Shown piece by piece: positions 11,870 to 24,337 of a DNA stretch of 64,000 nt (positions are counted from its first letter, which is position 1; every line of letters starts with the position of its first letter). Under the pieces are notes generated by a model. It did no database searches and was not told where the DNA came from. It saw nothing but the letters and a program-made list of their open reading frames with translations. The position numbers were made by a program, and so were the translations under genes. This stretch comes from Hyparrhenia diplandra (taxonomy: Eukaryota; Streptophyta; Magnoliopsida; Poales; Poaceae), in NCBI GenBank assembly GCA_015847255.1, contig JADLZK010001918.1, positions 1,488,001 through 1,552,000 on the forward strand. The letters are read 5' to 3'.

Positions 11870-12460
11870 AAGCTGCAAATGAGAAGCTCTGGGCTGCAGC
11901 CTCCGCTCCTCTGTCCAAGAGAAATCTCAACGGTCTTGGGAACTAGGAAGATCGGCCAGGCAACGGTGGGCGCTGGTTGTGCTAACCTCAACTGCGGAGC
12001 CCGGCACACCACATCCTGTTCGTGCTCCCTTGGGCGTGTCTGTCCACTGTTTCTGTTTATGAGAATTGGAGCCAGAATAAGCACTGGAAAGGCGACAGAA
12101 GTACTGCCCTAGGCTAACACAGATCTTTACGATACCTCCAAATCCGTATGCTTGAACCGAAATGAAACAGTTAAGAAAACTGAACAACTTTGTGCCATGT
12201 TTTTGTTCCTATGGTACCGCTGTGCAGGATACATGTGTCACATGGCAAGGATTGCACGTCTTATATTGATTGGAAGGTAGTGTACGTACTAGTGTTGAGG
12301 TTCTCTGTTTTCTCCTAACTCTGGAATATAAAGTTTTACTTGATCTTTGCTCCATAGTAGTATACGGGCAATCATCTGTTTTCAACCTATTTTTAGTAGC
12401 AATCTCAGCTACTTCTGTCACACACATTGCACTGCGTGGGCCCCTAGCTAGGCTGGCTCC
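11870..12460 (+). repeat. PHAS-cluster 'B' module, copy left of the copia element
   Basis: This block contains CTCTGTCCAAGAGAAATCTC, AGGCTAACAC(A)GATCTTT, ACCTCCAAATCC and a TGTGCCATGTTTTTGTTCC word in the same order as at 38820-39300, 41940-42480 and 45940-46480. It therefore belongs to the same duplicated family. The short frames predicted in these copies differ in reading frame and length, which argues against a protein. It ends at the insertion point of the copia element. Confidence 0.6.
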
Positions 12461-12501
12461 ACTTGCCATAACATCAATTATCAGCTATATATCATTCATC
12501 C

Positions 12502-12759
12502 TGTTAGAAATCAGCTCGTTCAACACAGGATGGAAGAACACAAGAACAAGTAGAACACAGGATGGAGGAGAAGGAGCTTTGTATATTTCTTATTCACTGT
12601 CTCTGTGTTTACATCAACTGAGGTGACCCTCTTTATAGAGGGACAAAAGGAATAGATACAAATTTGCTACAATGATTGCTACAGTGCTCCTCCTGCTATG
12701 CATTAATTGGCCACCATAATGAGTTCAACTTTTTACTATTCATTGACTCATTCATAACA
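12502..12759 (-). repeat. Copia 3' LTR (258 bp)
   Basis: Read on the minus strand it begins TGTTATGAATGAG and ends GATTTCTAACA, giving the expected TG...CA limits with a short terminal inverted repeat (TGTTA/TAACA). The adjoining purine-rich AAGGAGGAG on the internal side is the polypurine tract, which fixes this as the 3' LTR. Only this LTR is in the window. Confidence 0.8.
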
Positions 12760-13056
12760 CTCCTCCTTGGCCAATTAAGTGCTATGTCAATGCCTCGTCA
12801 AAAACTCCTCTCAAAACCCAGTGGGAAAAAGAGTAGGAGAAAAGAGTACATCGTATGCACCGACTTGAATTGCACCTGTTGCCTCGTTAAAAACCTTCAT
12901 GAGAAAACCCAGTGGGATAAAACTGATCAAGGGAAAAAGACTACAGCAGTTGATACTTTGGTCGGATCTATAGGATCGACCATGACCTTCAGGGTCAAGT
13001 TTATGAGCTTATGCTTTTCGGGGAAATTCTCCCCCTGAACCTTGCAACTCTCTAAG

Positions 13057-14760
13057 TCATCTCATGCCGGTCCCACGAACATGCTTGTGGAAGGTAGAGG
13101 CAGGCAGAGATTTTGTGAACAAATCTGCCAGATTGTCACACGACCTAGCTTGTGGGATATTCACTTCCCCACTATCCTGAAGTTCATGAGGATAGAAGAA
13201 TTTAGGAGCAATATGTTTCGTAAGATTGCTCTTGACATAGCCCATATGCATCTGTGCAACACAAGCCGCATTATCTTCATAGATAATGGTAGGGGTATTG
13301 ATAGTTTCCATACCACATGACTTCTGGATGTGATCAATCATTCGTCGTAGCCAAACACACTCATATGCGGCTTCGTACAAGGCGATTATCTCGAGTGGTT
13401 GGTTGACGTTGTAAACCAAAGTCACGCTTCACGGACCGCTAGGAAATGGCTGCAACACCATAGAGAAAAACAAAACCAGTTTGTGACTTGGCATTATGAG
13501 GGTCGACATGTAGCCCGGCGTCAACATAACGCACCATAGTGAAATCCCTCCTTTTCGGTACCATAATCCAAGGTCCCGGGTACCTTGTAAATACCTAAGG
13601 ATGGTTTTTATGCCAACCCAATGTCTTACGGTGGGGCGGCGTTGTACCTTGCCAACAGTTTCTTTGCAAATGCAATATCGGGCCTTGTGCAATTTGCAAG
13701 GTACATTAGTGCTCCTATAGCACTAAGATATGGAACTTCAGGTCCCAATATCTCCTCATCCTCATCCTTGGGTCGGAATGGATCTTTATCCATTTTCAAT
13801 GATCGAACGACCATAGGAGTTTTCGAGGGGATGGCTTCGGCCATATTAAACCTTTCAAGTACCCTCTTAGTGTAGGTGGACTGGTGTACAAACACTCCTT
13901 CAGGGAGGTGTTCGAGCTGCAGGCCCAAACAGAACTTGGTTTTACCCAAGTCTTTCATCTCAAACTCTGTCTTGAGGTAAGTCGATGCTTCCTCAATATC
14001 CTTTGTGGTTTCAATGATGTTCAAGTCATCAACATAGACTGAGATGATGCAGAATCCATCTTTGGATTTCTATATGAACACACAAGGACAATCATCGTTG
14101 TTTGCGTAACCCTTCTTCAGGAGGTAGTTACTCAAGCGGTTGAACCACATCCTTCCGGATTGTTTCAAGCCATATAGTGATCGGGCTTGCTGAACACTAA
14201 ACATGTTGCGTTTTTATTCACTCTAGGAACCTTTGAGTCCTTTAGGGACTCTCATATAAATTTTCGAATCAAGTGACCCATATAAGTATGCGGTCACGAC
14301 ATCCATTACTGCATTTTTAAATTCATATTAGCTGCCATAGAAATGAGATATCGGAACGTTATGCCACTCATAACAGGAGAGTATGTTTCATTAAAATCGA
14401 TGTCGGGTCTCTGCGTGAACCCTTGTGTCACTAGCCTCCCTTTATATCTTACCACCTGGCCATGCTCATTCCTCTTTCGAGTGAAGACCCATTTACATCC
14501 TACAAGGATGACTTTTTGGAGGTGTTTGGACTACAGGTCCAAAACCTTCCTATGGCAAAGCGGCGCAGTTTACGCCTCAATTGCTGATTTCCATTGTTCC
14601 CAATCAGAGCGCTTCTGGCACTCCGGATCCAATGAGTCAGCAATTTTGGAGGCGAAAATATATGTCGACAACTATGGTCTTTCTATTGTATGATTCTCCT
14701 GATTCCACATAATTCGTGGCGATCTCCTCGAGATCATCTTCTCACTCATCGAGATTTCTC
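13057..14760 (-). pseudogene. Copia pol remnant: reverse transcriptase and RNase H
   Basis: Reading right to left on the minus strand, the reverse transcriptase begins near 14600 (EQWKSAIEA) and continues through QGFTQRPDIDFNETYSPV (about 14400). It then passes LYGLKQSGRMWFNRL and the catalytic YVDD (about 14030). Next come MKDLGKTKFCLGLQ, the connection domain, and an RNase H with AAYECVWLRR, IYEDNAACV and HIAPKFFY, ending in the usual LADLFTKSLP. Stops and frame changes near 14050, 13630 and 13430 break the frame into at least four pieces. In intact copia elements this polyprotein copies genomic RNA into cDNA within virus-like particles. Here it is inactive. Confidence 0.85.
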
Positions 14761-14769
14761 GAGGTTATC

Positions 14770-15719
14770 TTCAGGGGAGCTTATTGGCTACGTTCTTGGG
14801 CCCAGCTACAGCGTACTTGAGCAAACAAAAGACGCCCTCGTGTGTGTTTGAGCAAGTGTTTAGAGATGGTTGCTTTAGAAATTTCAAATAGAGGGTGGAA
14901 ACATCATTTTCGTTTGTTATAATTCACATGTCCTTTTTAAAGGCATTGTGTTTTTCGGACTTTGTAATAATTATCTGTGTACATCCACGGATGTAGACCC
15001 CGGATTGTATTATCCATTATCTAAAAAATAGAGGAAAGATAAAGGTGAGAATACATCTCAGCAAGAAAAAACTACCTGAACATGTTAATTAGACATCAAT
15101 TAATTATAGAAGAATACATATATAGAATGGGATAATAATAATTAATAGCCAAATTCTGGATATAAACATCACGACATCCTTCGGCAGGACTTAAGAGGCA
15201 ATAACGGCCTCGACCAGATATAACGATGGGATGGGCAAAATAAACCAACCTTTCCATATGATGGATTGCCTCATCCGACCCTTGGAACGTGGGCCTAGAC
15301 CAGCCCGACCCTCTACGGTGTAATTCCGCCCCGCTCGAGCCGAACGGATCCTCGGGTGAAGCGGACACGCCTCAGGTGCCCCTCTCACCCCTTTTCACAT
15401 TCAACACGTGAAGGTAACGGCGTGCCCGGATGTTTGCGCGCGTCTTTTTCAACTACCCCATATGGGGCAAACATATTGTAACTGGCCAGTATCAAATCCA
15501 ATTGCCCTGGACGGGGTCGAATAGTCGTGAACTGGGCCATGACCTCAACAGTGGCCCACTATGCAAGCACAGGCTGCCACCGTGCCACCTAAACCACGTA
15601 CGAACCATGTTAGTGCATCTCCTCGAGCCAATGTGTCCCCGTAATGGGGAGGGAAAGGCATACCCCAATTAGCCTTTCTACATGAGGAACAATGGTGAAA
15701 CATCATTACCCACACTGCA
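14770..15719. other. Unassigned TE-like stretch
   Basis: No gene recognised. Near 14935-15029 a run ending TTATCCATTATCTAAAAAAT, preceded by ACCCCGGATTGTATT, resembles the 3' end of a grass LINE transcript on the plus strand, but the upstream part is not recognisable. The stretch 15170-15660 is moderately GC-rich, without a conserved frame or clear termini. Confidence 0.3.
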
Positions 15720-16760
15720 CACTACTACAAAATTGAACTTGCATGGTGTTTAGTTTTTATTTTCCGTGGCGGGCATTTAGAAAACCGCCACGGAAAATAG
15801 TTGGGCAGGCGGCCCTCCGGCCAGGGGAATGCCCACCACGGTTAATCGATTAATCGTGGCGGTTTTCTTATAAAGCCTGCCACAAAAAATGAGGCCCAAA
15901 GGCGAGCCCAACAAGCTCATTTCTATGGTGACATATATAAAGGCGACACTTAGTTTTCAGGCTCATTCTCTCTTCTCATCTTTCTCAATCACCCTACCGC
16001 GCCTCCCTCCCGGCTCCCTCTCTCTCTCTCTCTCTCTTCCCGAGGCGGGCGACGGCGGCGGGCTTCGAGAGCGTCCCCGGCTCCCCTCTCCCCTCTCCCC
16101 AAGGCGGCGGGACTCCATCGCCCCAGCGGCGGGACTCCATCATCCCAGGTGGCGGCGGGCCTCCGGTCCCCCCGGCGGCGGCGGATCCGGCGCCGCCGGG
16201 CGGCGGATCGAGGCCACGGGCGCTGGCGGATCCGGCCCGGTGGCGGATTCGGGCCCCGGCGTGGCGGATCGGGCAGCGTAGGGCCCTCCGGCGCACCATG
16301 GCGGCAGAAGCTCGTGCCCCGGGCGCCCGCGGCGGTGGAGCCCCACAGCGGCGAGAGGTACGGGCGGCGGAGCTCGTCGGCCGGCGTCGAGCGGCGCTTT
16401 GATCCCTGGCGGCGGACGCGCGGCGGCGTGGATCCGGTGCCCTCCTCCTCCGGCTGGGCGGATCCGGCGGCGCGAGCGTGGAGGAGGCATCGGCGGCGCT
16501 TCCTTCTCCTTCACCGGCGGACGACCTGCTCCCCTCCATGGCGGCTGCGGCGGGCGCAGATCCGAAACCCTAACGGGCCCGGGCGGCCCGGATCTGGGCC
16601 CGTTAGGTTAGGGTTTTTCGGCTTTTTTTTTTTTATTTTTTTTTTTTATTTCATTAACCGTGGCGGGAATTGTTAAACGCCCGCCACGGTTAATCTATTT
16701 TCCATGGTGGGCATGGAGTCCACCACGGTTAATCGTTCGATTAATCGCTGTGACCCTAGC
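15720..16760 (-). mobile_element. Non-autonomous CACTA, copy A (3' end lost)
   Basis: Its left end CACTACTACAAAATTGAAC matches, inverted, the right end of the intact relative at 29358-30398. Subterminal arrays of CCGCCACGG / CCGTGGCGG flank both sides of a GC-rich core (15770-15900 and 16655-16740). The core carries a TATA box (ATATATAAAGG, about 15930), a CT-rich leader, GC-rich non-conserved frames, and an AACCCTAACGGGCCC / GGGCCCGTTAGG palindrome (16567-16610). I recognise no protein in the core. The opposite CACTA terminus is missing; sequence after about 16760 shows no GTAGTAGTG. Inferred to be a transposase-dependent element with an acquired gene-like core. Confidence 0.65.
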
Positions 16761-16961
16761 TCCGCGGGCGCACATTAGCCATGACAACCCTACATGAGTA
16801 CCCGACTAACTGAGATTATTTAATGGAGCAGACATCTGATGAAAAAAAAAAAAAACCTTTTATATAGAAGCAGCTCATAAATATTCCCTACTTTCATTTG
16901 ATGCTACCTGCCACCTCCAGTCATGCCTCATCGCTATATAGATCTGGCCAGTGCATGTTTA

Positions 16962-16983
16962 TAGGAATGAGAATCATCCGGAA
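16962..16983 (+). promoter_or_regulatory. Putative miR2118 target site, PHAS-4
   Basis: The block reads TAGGAATGAGAATCATCCGG then AA, followed by AGAAAG. Predicted slicing is between 16973 and 16974, about 115 bp upstream of the LINE insertion. Confidence 0.55.
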
Positions 16984-17075
16984 AGAAAGCATATGCCACA
17001 TGAAGTATGTGATCCTCGAAGAGTGGTATAACATCACTAGAATAGTAGGCGGTTCCAGAAATTGCTCAAAGGGGC

Positions 17076-17088
17076 CACGGCACTAACC
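17076..17088. repeat. LINE target site duplication, left copy
   Basis: The 13-bp sequence CACGGCACTAACC directly precedes the LINE's poly-T (its poly-A tail on the minus strand). An identical 13-mer lies at 24338-24350 on the other side. Confidence 0.9.
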
Positions 17089-17343
17089 TTTTTTTTTTTA
17101 CCGAACCGGTCGGGGAGTCCCCGACCTCTTTTTTTTTTAATTAAATGAAAGAATAAGTACAGGGGTGAATTACAAGGCAGTCAAGCCCAAAAAGAAAAAG
17201 GAAATTCTATACATAGCTATCTCTCCAAGCTTTTAGAGGTGCAGCCTTGGTTGTTTTGGCTTTGATGCAAACCAAGCCAAATTCTTCTATGAAAATATTT
17301 TTCCCAAACCGAAAAATCATTGGTTCCATTGTCGAAGATGATC

Positions 17344-20300
17344 TTATTTCTGATTTTCCAAATGGACCAACAGGCCTGAGATCACTAATTCTCTGAAAAT
17401 GGTTCTCTGGAAGTCTGATCTGGCTTTGATGAGCATGTCTTGCGGACTAAGGCTAGTGTCCCAAGAGATAGCTAAGGAGTCCCAACAATGTTTACTGAAG
17501 GAGCATCCAAAGAAAAGATGAATGTAGGTTTCCTCACAATTACTGTTACATAGGACACAATCATAGGAAGGCAGTGACATGCTTTTTCTTTTTAACATGT
17601 TCCTGGTATTCAGTCTATCCCGAGCTAGGAGCCAGAAGAAGAACTTTTTGATTTCCCAAGTTGCTTGAGCTCCGGATCCATTTGGATATTGGTGAAGGAG
17701 GATTTGATGCTTTCATCAATTTATATGCCTTATTGCTGCTATATCTATTGTTACCCCAAGGATATGTCCAACTGTCATATGAATGATCATCAGTGTTCAG
17801 GTTATCCAAAATTGTCTCCACCTCAGCCAATTGACTACTTGCAATGACCTAAAGAGTGGGGGTCAAGACTCTTTCCAATGTGTTGTTCATAAAGAATTTA
17901 ACTGAGCATTTAGGTTTCCTTGTGAATGAGAACAGCTGAGGGAATTTGTCTTTCATGGCTTGGTCTACCCATATATCGACCAAAAAGATCTGAGAATCAC
18001 CAGATTTTGGACTACATTTTGCAATTTCCACGAAAATTGCCATATAATTTAAGAATGTCCCTCCACCGTAAAGATCCACTTGGTGTTCTTAGATGGGGAG
18101 GATTTTCACCGTTGAATACAGCTTTTTGCCAGGTGAGGGATACCCGGGGAATATGCGCCTTGTTGTAAAATTTATCAAGATATTTCATTAGAAGAGCATT
18201 GTTTTGACTTTCTATGTCTATGATCCCCAGTCCCCCTTGATCTTTACTTTTTTTAACTTCTTCCCATGCAACTAGGCATCTTCCTCTCCTGTCTGCATCT
18301 CCAATGCCCCAAAGGCAGTTCATTCTATAGTGATCCACTTGTTTTACTACTTGGGGGGAATTTGAGTGTACACATATAGAATGTTGGCAGGCCGAGAACA
18401 CCGAAGTTGACCAATAATAGTCCGCCATTGTAAGAGAGGAGTTTGCTTATTCACGAGAGTCTTTTTTCCATTCTATTGATCATAGGGGCAAAGTCAATGA
18501 CAGGTTGGTCCGGTTGTCCCCAAAGGCAGTCCCAAATAAGTGAAAGGCATGGAACCAATTTGGCATTCAAGAATAGAAGCTAGATCCCGAGCTCTCGTAT
18601 TACTCATATTTATTGGTACCAGGGCTTGATTTTTGCATAATTAACTTGCAGCCCCGATGAGGCAGAGAAAATTCTCGAGTACTTCCTTGAGGTTTCTTAG
18701 AGTTGTTTCATCTCTAGGTAGTACCAGCAGAGTATCATCTGCATATTGTATGATGGGATAGTCATCCCGAAATTATTGCTCGGGGGTGGTCCAAGGAGCC
18801 TTCATGCCAACAATTATTCACCATTGTTTGTAAGAGATCTGCTGCTAATACAAAGAGGAGTGGAGATAAAGGATCACCTTGTCTTACACCTCTCCTGCAC
18901 TTGAAGTTTTTTCCTGGTACCCCATTAAGTATCACTGAAGAGGTGCCACTAGATAGAATATTTTTGACCCACTTTATCCAAGTATCCGAGAAGCCTTTAT
19001 GCTTGAGGATCTCCAATATGAATTCATGCTCTATTCTCGTCAAAAGCCTTCTCAAAGTCCAGTTTTAAAATTAAAATCTCTTTTTTTTTGAGTGATGACA
19101 GAGATGCAAAAATTGGAAAGCCCAGGCTAAGCAATCTGAATTGTTCTTCCTTTAATGAATCCATATTGATTTGCATGAATAAGTTCAAAAATCACTGACT
19201 GGAGTCTGGATGACAGGATTTTTGTGATACATTTCAGGGAGTAGTTGGTTAGGGAGATAGGCCTGAAATCATTGACTGATTCTGGATTATCCTTCTTTGG
19301 GATTAAAGCTATGAATGATGAATTGATACTAGAGAGATCAATATTATTGTTGCAGAAATCCTGAAAAAGCCTGTTAAAATCTGCTTGTATGACATTCCAA
19401 CATTTCTTGATGAAGGTTCCATTGAAACCATCAGGGCCTGGGGCATGATTATTTGGGAGGTCTTTGACAACTGTAGTGATTTCAGCTTCTTCTTTGAAGG
19501 GACCATCTATACTGGATAAGTCAGATGGAGTCAATAGTTCATCCAGATTACAAGTAATACCAGAGTATTGACATACTCCCATTCTGTCCTTGAAAGCTGT
19601 CCAAAGGAGGTTGGCCTTTTGTTCATGATCCATAATTATGTTTCCTTGACTGTCCACTAGGGAGACAATAAAATTCTTTTTGTGAGCAATGGTGGCCATA
19701 AGATGAAAAAAATGAGTGTTTTCATCTCCAAATTGCACCCATCTGATTGTATTTCTTTTTTGCCAATATTTTCTTTTGGATTCCGTAAGGTCACTTTCGG
19801 ATGAGCTTTGACTAATTTTCTGAAAAGATGACTCCATTCTAGAAAGGGGTCTCTGTTCTTCTAGTCCATCCATCAACTGGATGACCCACCTGCTGTTATG
19901 GATTAGTTTGCTTAGGTTGGAGATATTTCGCTCCAATGCCTCGGACCTCCTCCTCGACTTGTTTGAGCTTTCTTGAAAGATCTTTGGTCGCACCGGCCTA
20001 AAATGTCTTTGAGTTGACCCAGCTATTTGCCACAGTGTCTAAGAATCCAGGATGGTCCACCCAATAATTCTCAAATCTGAATATATTTGACTTTGGGATG
20101 GATGTGCCAACATGTACTACATAGGGGATGTGATCTGAGGTTGGCTTTGACAGTGGTTGAACTACTGTTGCTGGGAAGGATGAATTCAAGATGATGAGGT
20201 GAAAACCCAATCCAGTTTGACCAAGAAAGGATCCTGTTGCATATTACTCCAGGTAAAACTCCTCCCACCGAAAGGGATTTCTGTTAAGTCCAAGTCGAGA

Positions 20301-20837
20301 TTGCTTCATTGAACATTAACATTTCTGAGGCATCACCACCTGGTTTGTTTCTATTTTCAGGGCTCCTGATGAGGTTAAAGTCGCCACCCAGAAGCCAATC
20401 ATCTATGTCTGAAGTATCAAAATTCGAAGCCAAGTGATGAAGGCTAGCTTACTTTCAGGTTGTGATGGACCATATATGTTTTGCTGACGAGGAAGCTGCT
20501 ATTATCCATCCCGCAAGAGAACTTGACAGTTAGAGCATATGAGTTCGAGTCAAAGAGAGTTCCCTGAAGAATCTTTGCTGTTCCAAACCATTAGGAGGCC
20601 ACCGGAGGCCCCAATCGAGGGAAGTAGCAAAATTGATCTAGAGATCTGGGACAAAAATTTTTGATGTAAAACTATCAAAAGAGTCCCTTTTGTTTCTTGC
20701 AGACAGAGAACATGACAGGCACTTTCCTGTATTTTATCCCCGATGGTGTCCCATTTCTCTTGTGAGTTGATGCCCCTAATGTTCCAAAAAGAGAATTTTG
20801 ACATTTCTTCTATTAGTGTTACTATCCATTGACACAA
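17344..20837 (-). pseudogene. LINE ORF2: endonuclease, reverse transcriptase, zinc-binding domain
   Basis: Right to left, the APE-type endonuclease opens with FWNIRGINSQEKWDTIG and LCLQETKG (20800-20690) and keeps a late SDHIPYVV motif (about 20130). The reverse transcriptase follows with NHAPGPDGFNGTFIKK, FIALIPKKDNPESVNDFRPI and QYGFIKGRTIQIA (19450-19130). Then come GVRQGDPLSPLLFVL (about 18880) and the catalytic YADD (18734-18745). A thumb-like segment (CLWGIGDADRRGRCLVAWE) and the zf-RVT domain CVLCNSNCEETYIHLFFGC (17540-17490) complete it. Breaks occur near 20550, 20210, 19995, 19090, 18430 and 17840. In active elements this protein nicks DNA and copies LINE RNA at the nick. Confidence 0.85.
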
Positions 20838-21266
20838 ATGGTGGTTTGCTGTAGCAAATGTTTGAAACTCAGTGAATCAAACATAGAGCATGGAGCTAGG
20901 TGATAGGGGTGCACAATTATAAAATCAACAGGGCTAGACATCACCGGGCAAGAAGCATCCAAAATTTCCATTGGAGAGATACAGGAGCATGCATAATTAG
21001 ACTTAAAGATGGAAAGGCACACAAGATAAAGCAACTTGCATCGATTAAGCCAACCAAACTGAGTAACCAAGTTTGCAAAAGAGCTCCCACATGTGCACAT
21101 GCACCGCTTACATCTTAAGTTATTTTTTAACCAGAACAGGCTCTGGTGACGGGAACTAAGAGTTTTCAAAAGAGATAAAAGCACTGTCATGGAGACCAGT
21201 GCTAGCACAAAATCCTTGGGCCTTCTATTCATCGATGTCATCAACTTCCAAAGAAGTGCGGCGATT

Positions 21267-24036
21267 CTAAACACCAGTCTGTATCCGGAGGAAGCCTTCT
21301 CCAATGCCTTCCGTAACTTCTCTTGGCGGGTGAGGGGTCGTGAACTTGTCGAAGGTGGGATCATGGCCGGGGGTGACATCTTTGAGCACTTCGATTTCAT
21401 TAGCCTTCTTCTTCATGGGGGTCTTCTTCTTGCCCGACTTCTTGTTGCCGCTTGGGGTTGCTTCAGGATCTTTCCCTGTTGCTGGTCTTGCTCTTGTAGC
21501 CCTTAGCCTTCTCCGAGAGCCTCTGCTCGCGCCTCGAAACTCTTCATCCAGAGGTTCCTTGAGCTTGCTTGCCCTCTTCTTGGTTGGAGTTTTAAAGTTG
21601 TCAGGCGGTCCATCCAGCATTTCGTGTCGAGTCGGAGCTATTCATCTGTTCTGCATCCAAGTCTCCCAGAGGCAGCTCTGTGTCACTAGTATCCATCATC
21701 ACTTCATCAGTGTCATCTTCCCCACTGTACACCAGCTGGGACAGCACCATCTTCTGCAGGGCCTCATCTTCAGGCTGTGGATTGAAGATCCAAGCAAGTT
21801 GATGCAATAATCCAATATCAGAGAAATAGATTGGAATACTAAAATCTTGCTCTGAAAGGAAGCAGTTTAGGAATTTGAAGATTGAAGGGATAATGTGAGG
21901 AGGAATTTGTACCTTCAACTGTTTGAGGAGAGATGGAATGACAGTCACCATTGGGTTATCCTTCTTTGCTGGTTTTGAAGGACCAATCAGAACAGACTTC
22001 AGTTTTGGGGCTTTCTTCAGATAATCAGGCCTCAGGGACAGGGAGTCAGATGGGATCATGCTCCCTGGTTCCACCAGATTGGCCTTGCCATTCAGATTTC
22101 CTGCAGCACTGTCATTCACACTCATGAGATTGTTGTTTACAGGAGTGGTGTTGGAGTTACCTTGTCCATCAGCCATGAACAGCTCCCTCTCGCACCGCCT
22201 CGGAGGGGGCGAATGCATCACCCAGCGGTTGTTGCCAGCACCATCTAGCCTGCATGCCATCATTCTCGACCGGGCTGGATTATCTGAGGTACCAACATTG
22301 CCATCCAAGCCAAACAACTGATAGCGAGGAGGTGAGGGGGGCACACGATGCAGTGGGCCCATTGTCACATAAGCAGCTTCATCAGGTAAGGCGGTGATGT
22401 TGTTCCTCTTTAGGATGTAGCATGGAGATGTCCAGACAGTCCTTGCGGTGGGATACCTACATTGACCTTGACAGATTCTGGTATCTTTGCATCATCATTC
22501 AAGTAAACCTGGACAACTACCTTGGCAGGGTCATCAGTACCAAACCAGTCCATCATAATACCAAAACCAGAAACTGCTTTAGCAACAATATTGTCACACT
22601 TCAAATCTGGATTGAAAGCTAACAGCATCACCCAAGCCTCACGGTCTAGATCAAAGCGACAAGCATGCTGGGCTTCATCATGTTTCACAAAATACATGCT
22701 CCTACCACCAAAGGGGAAAATAGGTCCCAAGAAACGTTCTCTATCCATAGGTGTGACAAACTTGACATAGGCTTCACCGAGTGGGCAGTGGCTGAATGCG
22801 AGTGACATGTACGCCGGTACTTGGAAGAAATCGCGAGCGCTGGTTCAAGCAGATGGAAGTCGTCCTTGTTGACCGGAGGATCCATCTTGACGATGGCAAG
22901 GTCTTCATTGAACTTGGTGTAGCAGCTGATGACGTAAACCTCCCGGCGCGAAACCTCCGCGCGAGCCGGCCCTGGGTACCAGCGAGAAGCCCTTGGGGGC
23001 GAAGTGACGGGGATCGACCTCCCAGTTCGCCATCTCCGGCGAGAATGCCGGTGGCCGGTCTGACGACGGCTCCGATGAGGGTTTTTCTACAGTGTTTTGT
23101 GGAGAACAGGCGCAGGGGTGAGGCCGAGGCGTCAAGAGTCTGAAGCACGGGAGATGTCTCTGGATTTATAGTATTCTTGGCTGCCCCTTCGTATTCCAGC
23201 CGCTGAATGGGCCGGTAAATCCGGCTGGATCGAGATTTCCTGAAGCACCGCGAGGATGGATGTCCATAATTGAAACAAATTCGACATCGAGCTTTCCTTG
23301 TGCAGTCCTTCCTAGTGTGGAAAGGGCCCGTGCAATTACTGCAGGTGATTTCCTTCCTAGGCCCGTTCCTCGGCATTCCAAAACTGCTATTCTGTTCTTG
23401 GGCTGGGCCTGGTTGGGCTTTCGGGTTAGGAGCTAAATTCAAATTTGAACTTTCAATGCCATCAAACCTGCTCGTAACTGCCTCCTTTCCTTTCCCGTTA
23501 GTCTTGAATTCCGACTGACCGTTACCCCGTTTAATTCTCCAGCGAAGAACACTCTTCTTTGGTGGAACGGTGGTGGATCGATCTGGATTGGGATGCTGCC
23601 TATTGTGGATTGGAAGCTGATTACCATTCATTGGGGAGGATTTGGGGGCTACTTGATCCAAAGGGTTCAGATAATTGAGATGATAATTCTTTGGATAAGA
23701 GAGCCTTTTGAGGACACTAAGATTGTTGGGGATTTTAACGGCATCAGCATAGCTTTTGATAGCCTTCCCCTTGGATCCAATATAGGTCCATTCTTTCTCT
23801 TGTTCAATACACCAATAGTGATAATCCCTCATCCAATTGGGAGCTCCATTACCCCAGAGATGGAAATGGGCAGCAAACAAATTGCAAACAAAAGAGGCAG
23901 ATTTATAAACCAACAAACCAATGTTCTTATTTGAAACACTAAACTTGAACATCTGACCAGATAAAAAACGAGACATTGTAGTGTTGAGCCGCCCCACCCA
24001 AGCAAGATTGAAGGATGAAGCTGACAGACTCGTCAT
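21267..24036 (-). pseudogene. LINE ORF1: nucleic-acid-binding protein with two CCHC knuckles
   Basis: The longest piece runs 24036-22774 (420 codons). It has two CCHC zinc knuckles near its centre, CSNCTGPFHTRKDC and CRICFNYGHPSSRC, both C-x2-C-x4-H-x4-C. After a frame change a segment at 22808-22410 (AYVKFVTPMDRERFL, FDLDREAWVMLLAFNPDL) resembles the RRM-like DUF4283-type domain of plant LINE ORF1. Two further pieces, 22368-21601 and 21620-21267, continue the protein; the last is rich in K/R (KKSGKKKTPMKKKANEIE). In plant LINEs the RRM-like part usually precedes the knuckles, so the order here is unusual. ORF1 proteins bind element RNA. Frameshifts make this copy inactive. Confidence 0.75.
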
Positions 24037-24337
24037 CTAATTTGATGGCAGATCTTGCAAAACTAACGACCAAATGGAACGCAGTTCCAGAGGGTGGGAG
24101 GGAAGGACTCACTGAGCAGCCAAAGCGATCGAAGGCCAGAGAGGAGAACTTGAGGCCGCAATCGAAGTCCAGGAGCGCCAGGCCCGGATCTAGGGAGGCC
24201 ATGGAGAAGGAGCAGATCACCATCCATGGGGGTAGCCATCGATGCACCGGAGAGCGACGGTGGGGAGGGGTGCGGAGGGGGAGAGCGCCATCACATATGA
24301 AGATATTGTCTCATTCTGACAACAACGTGTGGTATAA

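Larger units (their letters stand above)
12502..14760 (-). mobile_element. 5'-truncated Ty1-copia retrotransposon
   Basis: On the minus strand this reads reverse transcriptase, RNase H, polypurine tract, 3' LTR. Gag, protease, integrase core and the 5' LTR are absent, so no target duplication can be checked. The polypurine tract, read on the minus strand as GGCCAAGGAGGAG, abuts the LTR start. The coding part is interrupted by several stops and frameshifts. Left of it lies a PHAS-cluster B module. Confidence 0.85.
16903..17088 (+). ncRNA. PHAS-4: promoter-deleted, LINE-interrupted phasiRNA precursor
   Basis: It keeps the promoter word CTGCCACCTCCAGTCATGCC and then jumps within a few bases from CTATATA to GATCTGGCCAGTGCATG, so about 100 bp of leader present in other units is missing. 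The target site lies at 16962. The sequence matches PHAS-2 (CACATGAAGTATGTGATCCT, ATTGCTCAAAGGGG) up to 17088, where a LINE is inserted. The unit resumes at 24351 (CTGGAGAAACCCC). With the leader deletion and the insertion it is probably a damaged locus. Confidence 0.5.
17089..24337 (-). mobile_element. Full-length degenerate L1-type LINE (7.25 kb)
   Basis: It is bounded by identical 13-bp target duplications (17076-17088 and 24338-24350), with the poly-A end at the left, as expected for target-primed reverse transcription on the minus strand. Layout on the minus strand: 5' region, ORF1 with two zinc knuckles followed by an RRM/DUF4283-like segment, a lysine-rich linker, then ORF2 with APE-type endonuclease, reverse transcriptase and a C-terminal zinc-binding domain. 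Several frameshifts and stops divide both genes, so it is not autonomous now. Identical duplications argue for a moderately recent insertion. It sits inside PHAS-4, antisense to that unit. Confidence 0.9.

Noticed and set aside
16149..16676. 175-codon plus-strand frame and 181-codon minus-strand frame in CACTA copy A
   Set aside because: Arg/Pro/Gly-rich translations on both strands reflect GC-rich sequence; no motif, and not shared with the cores of copies B and C.
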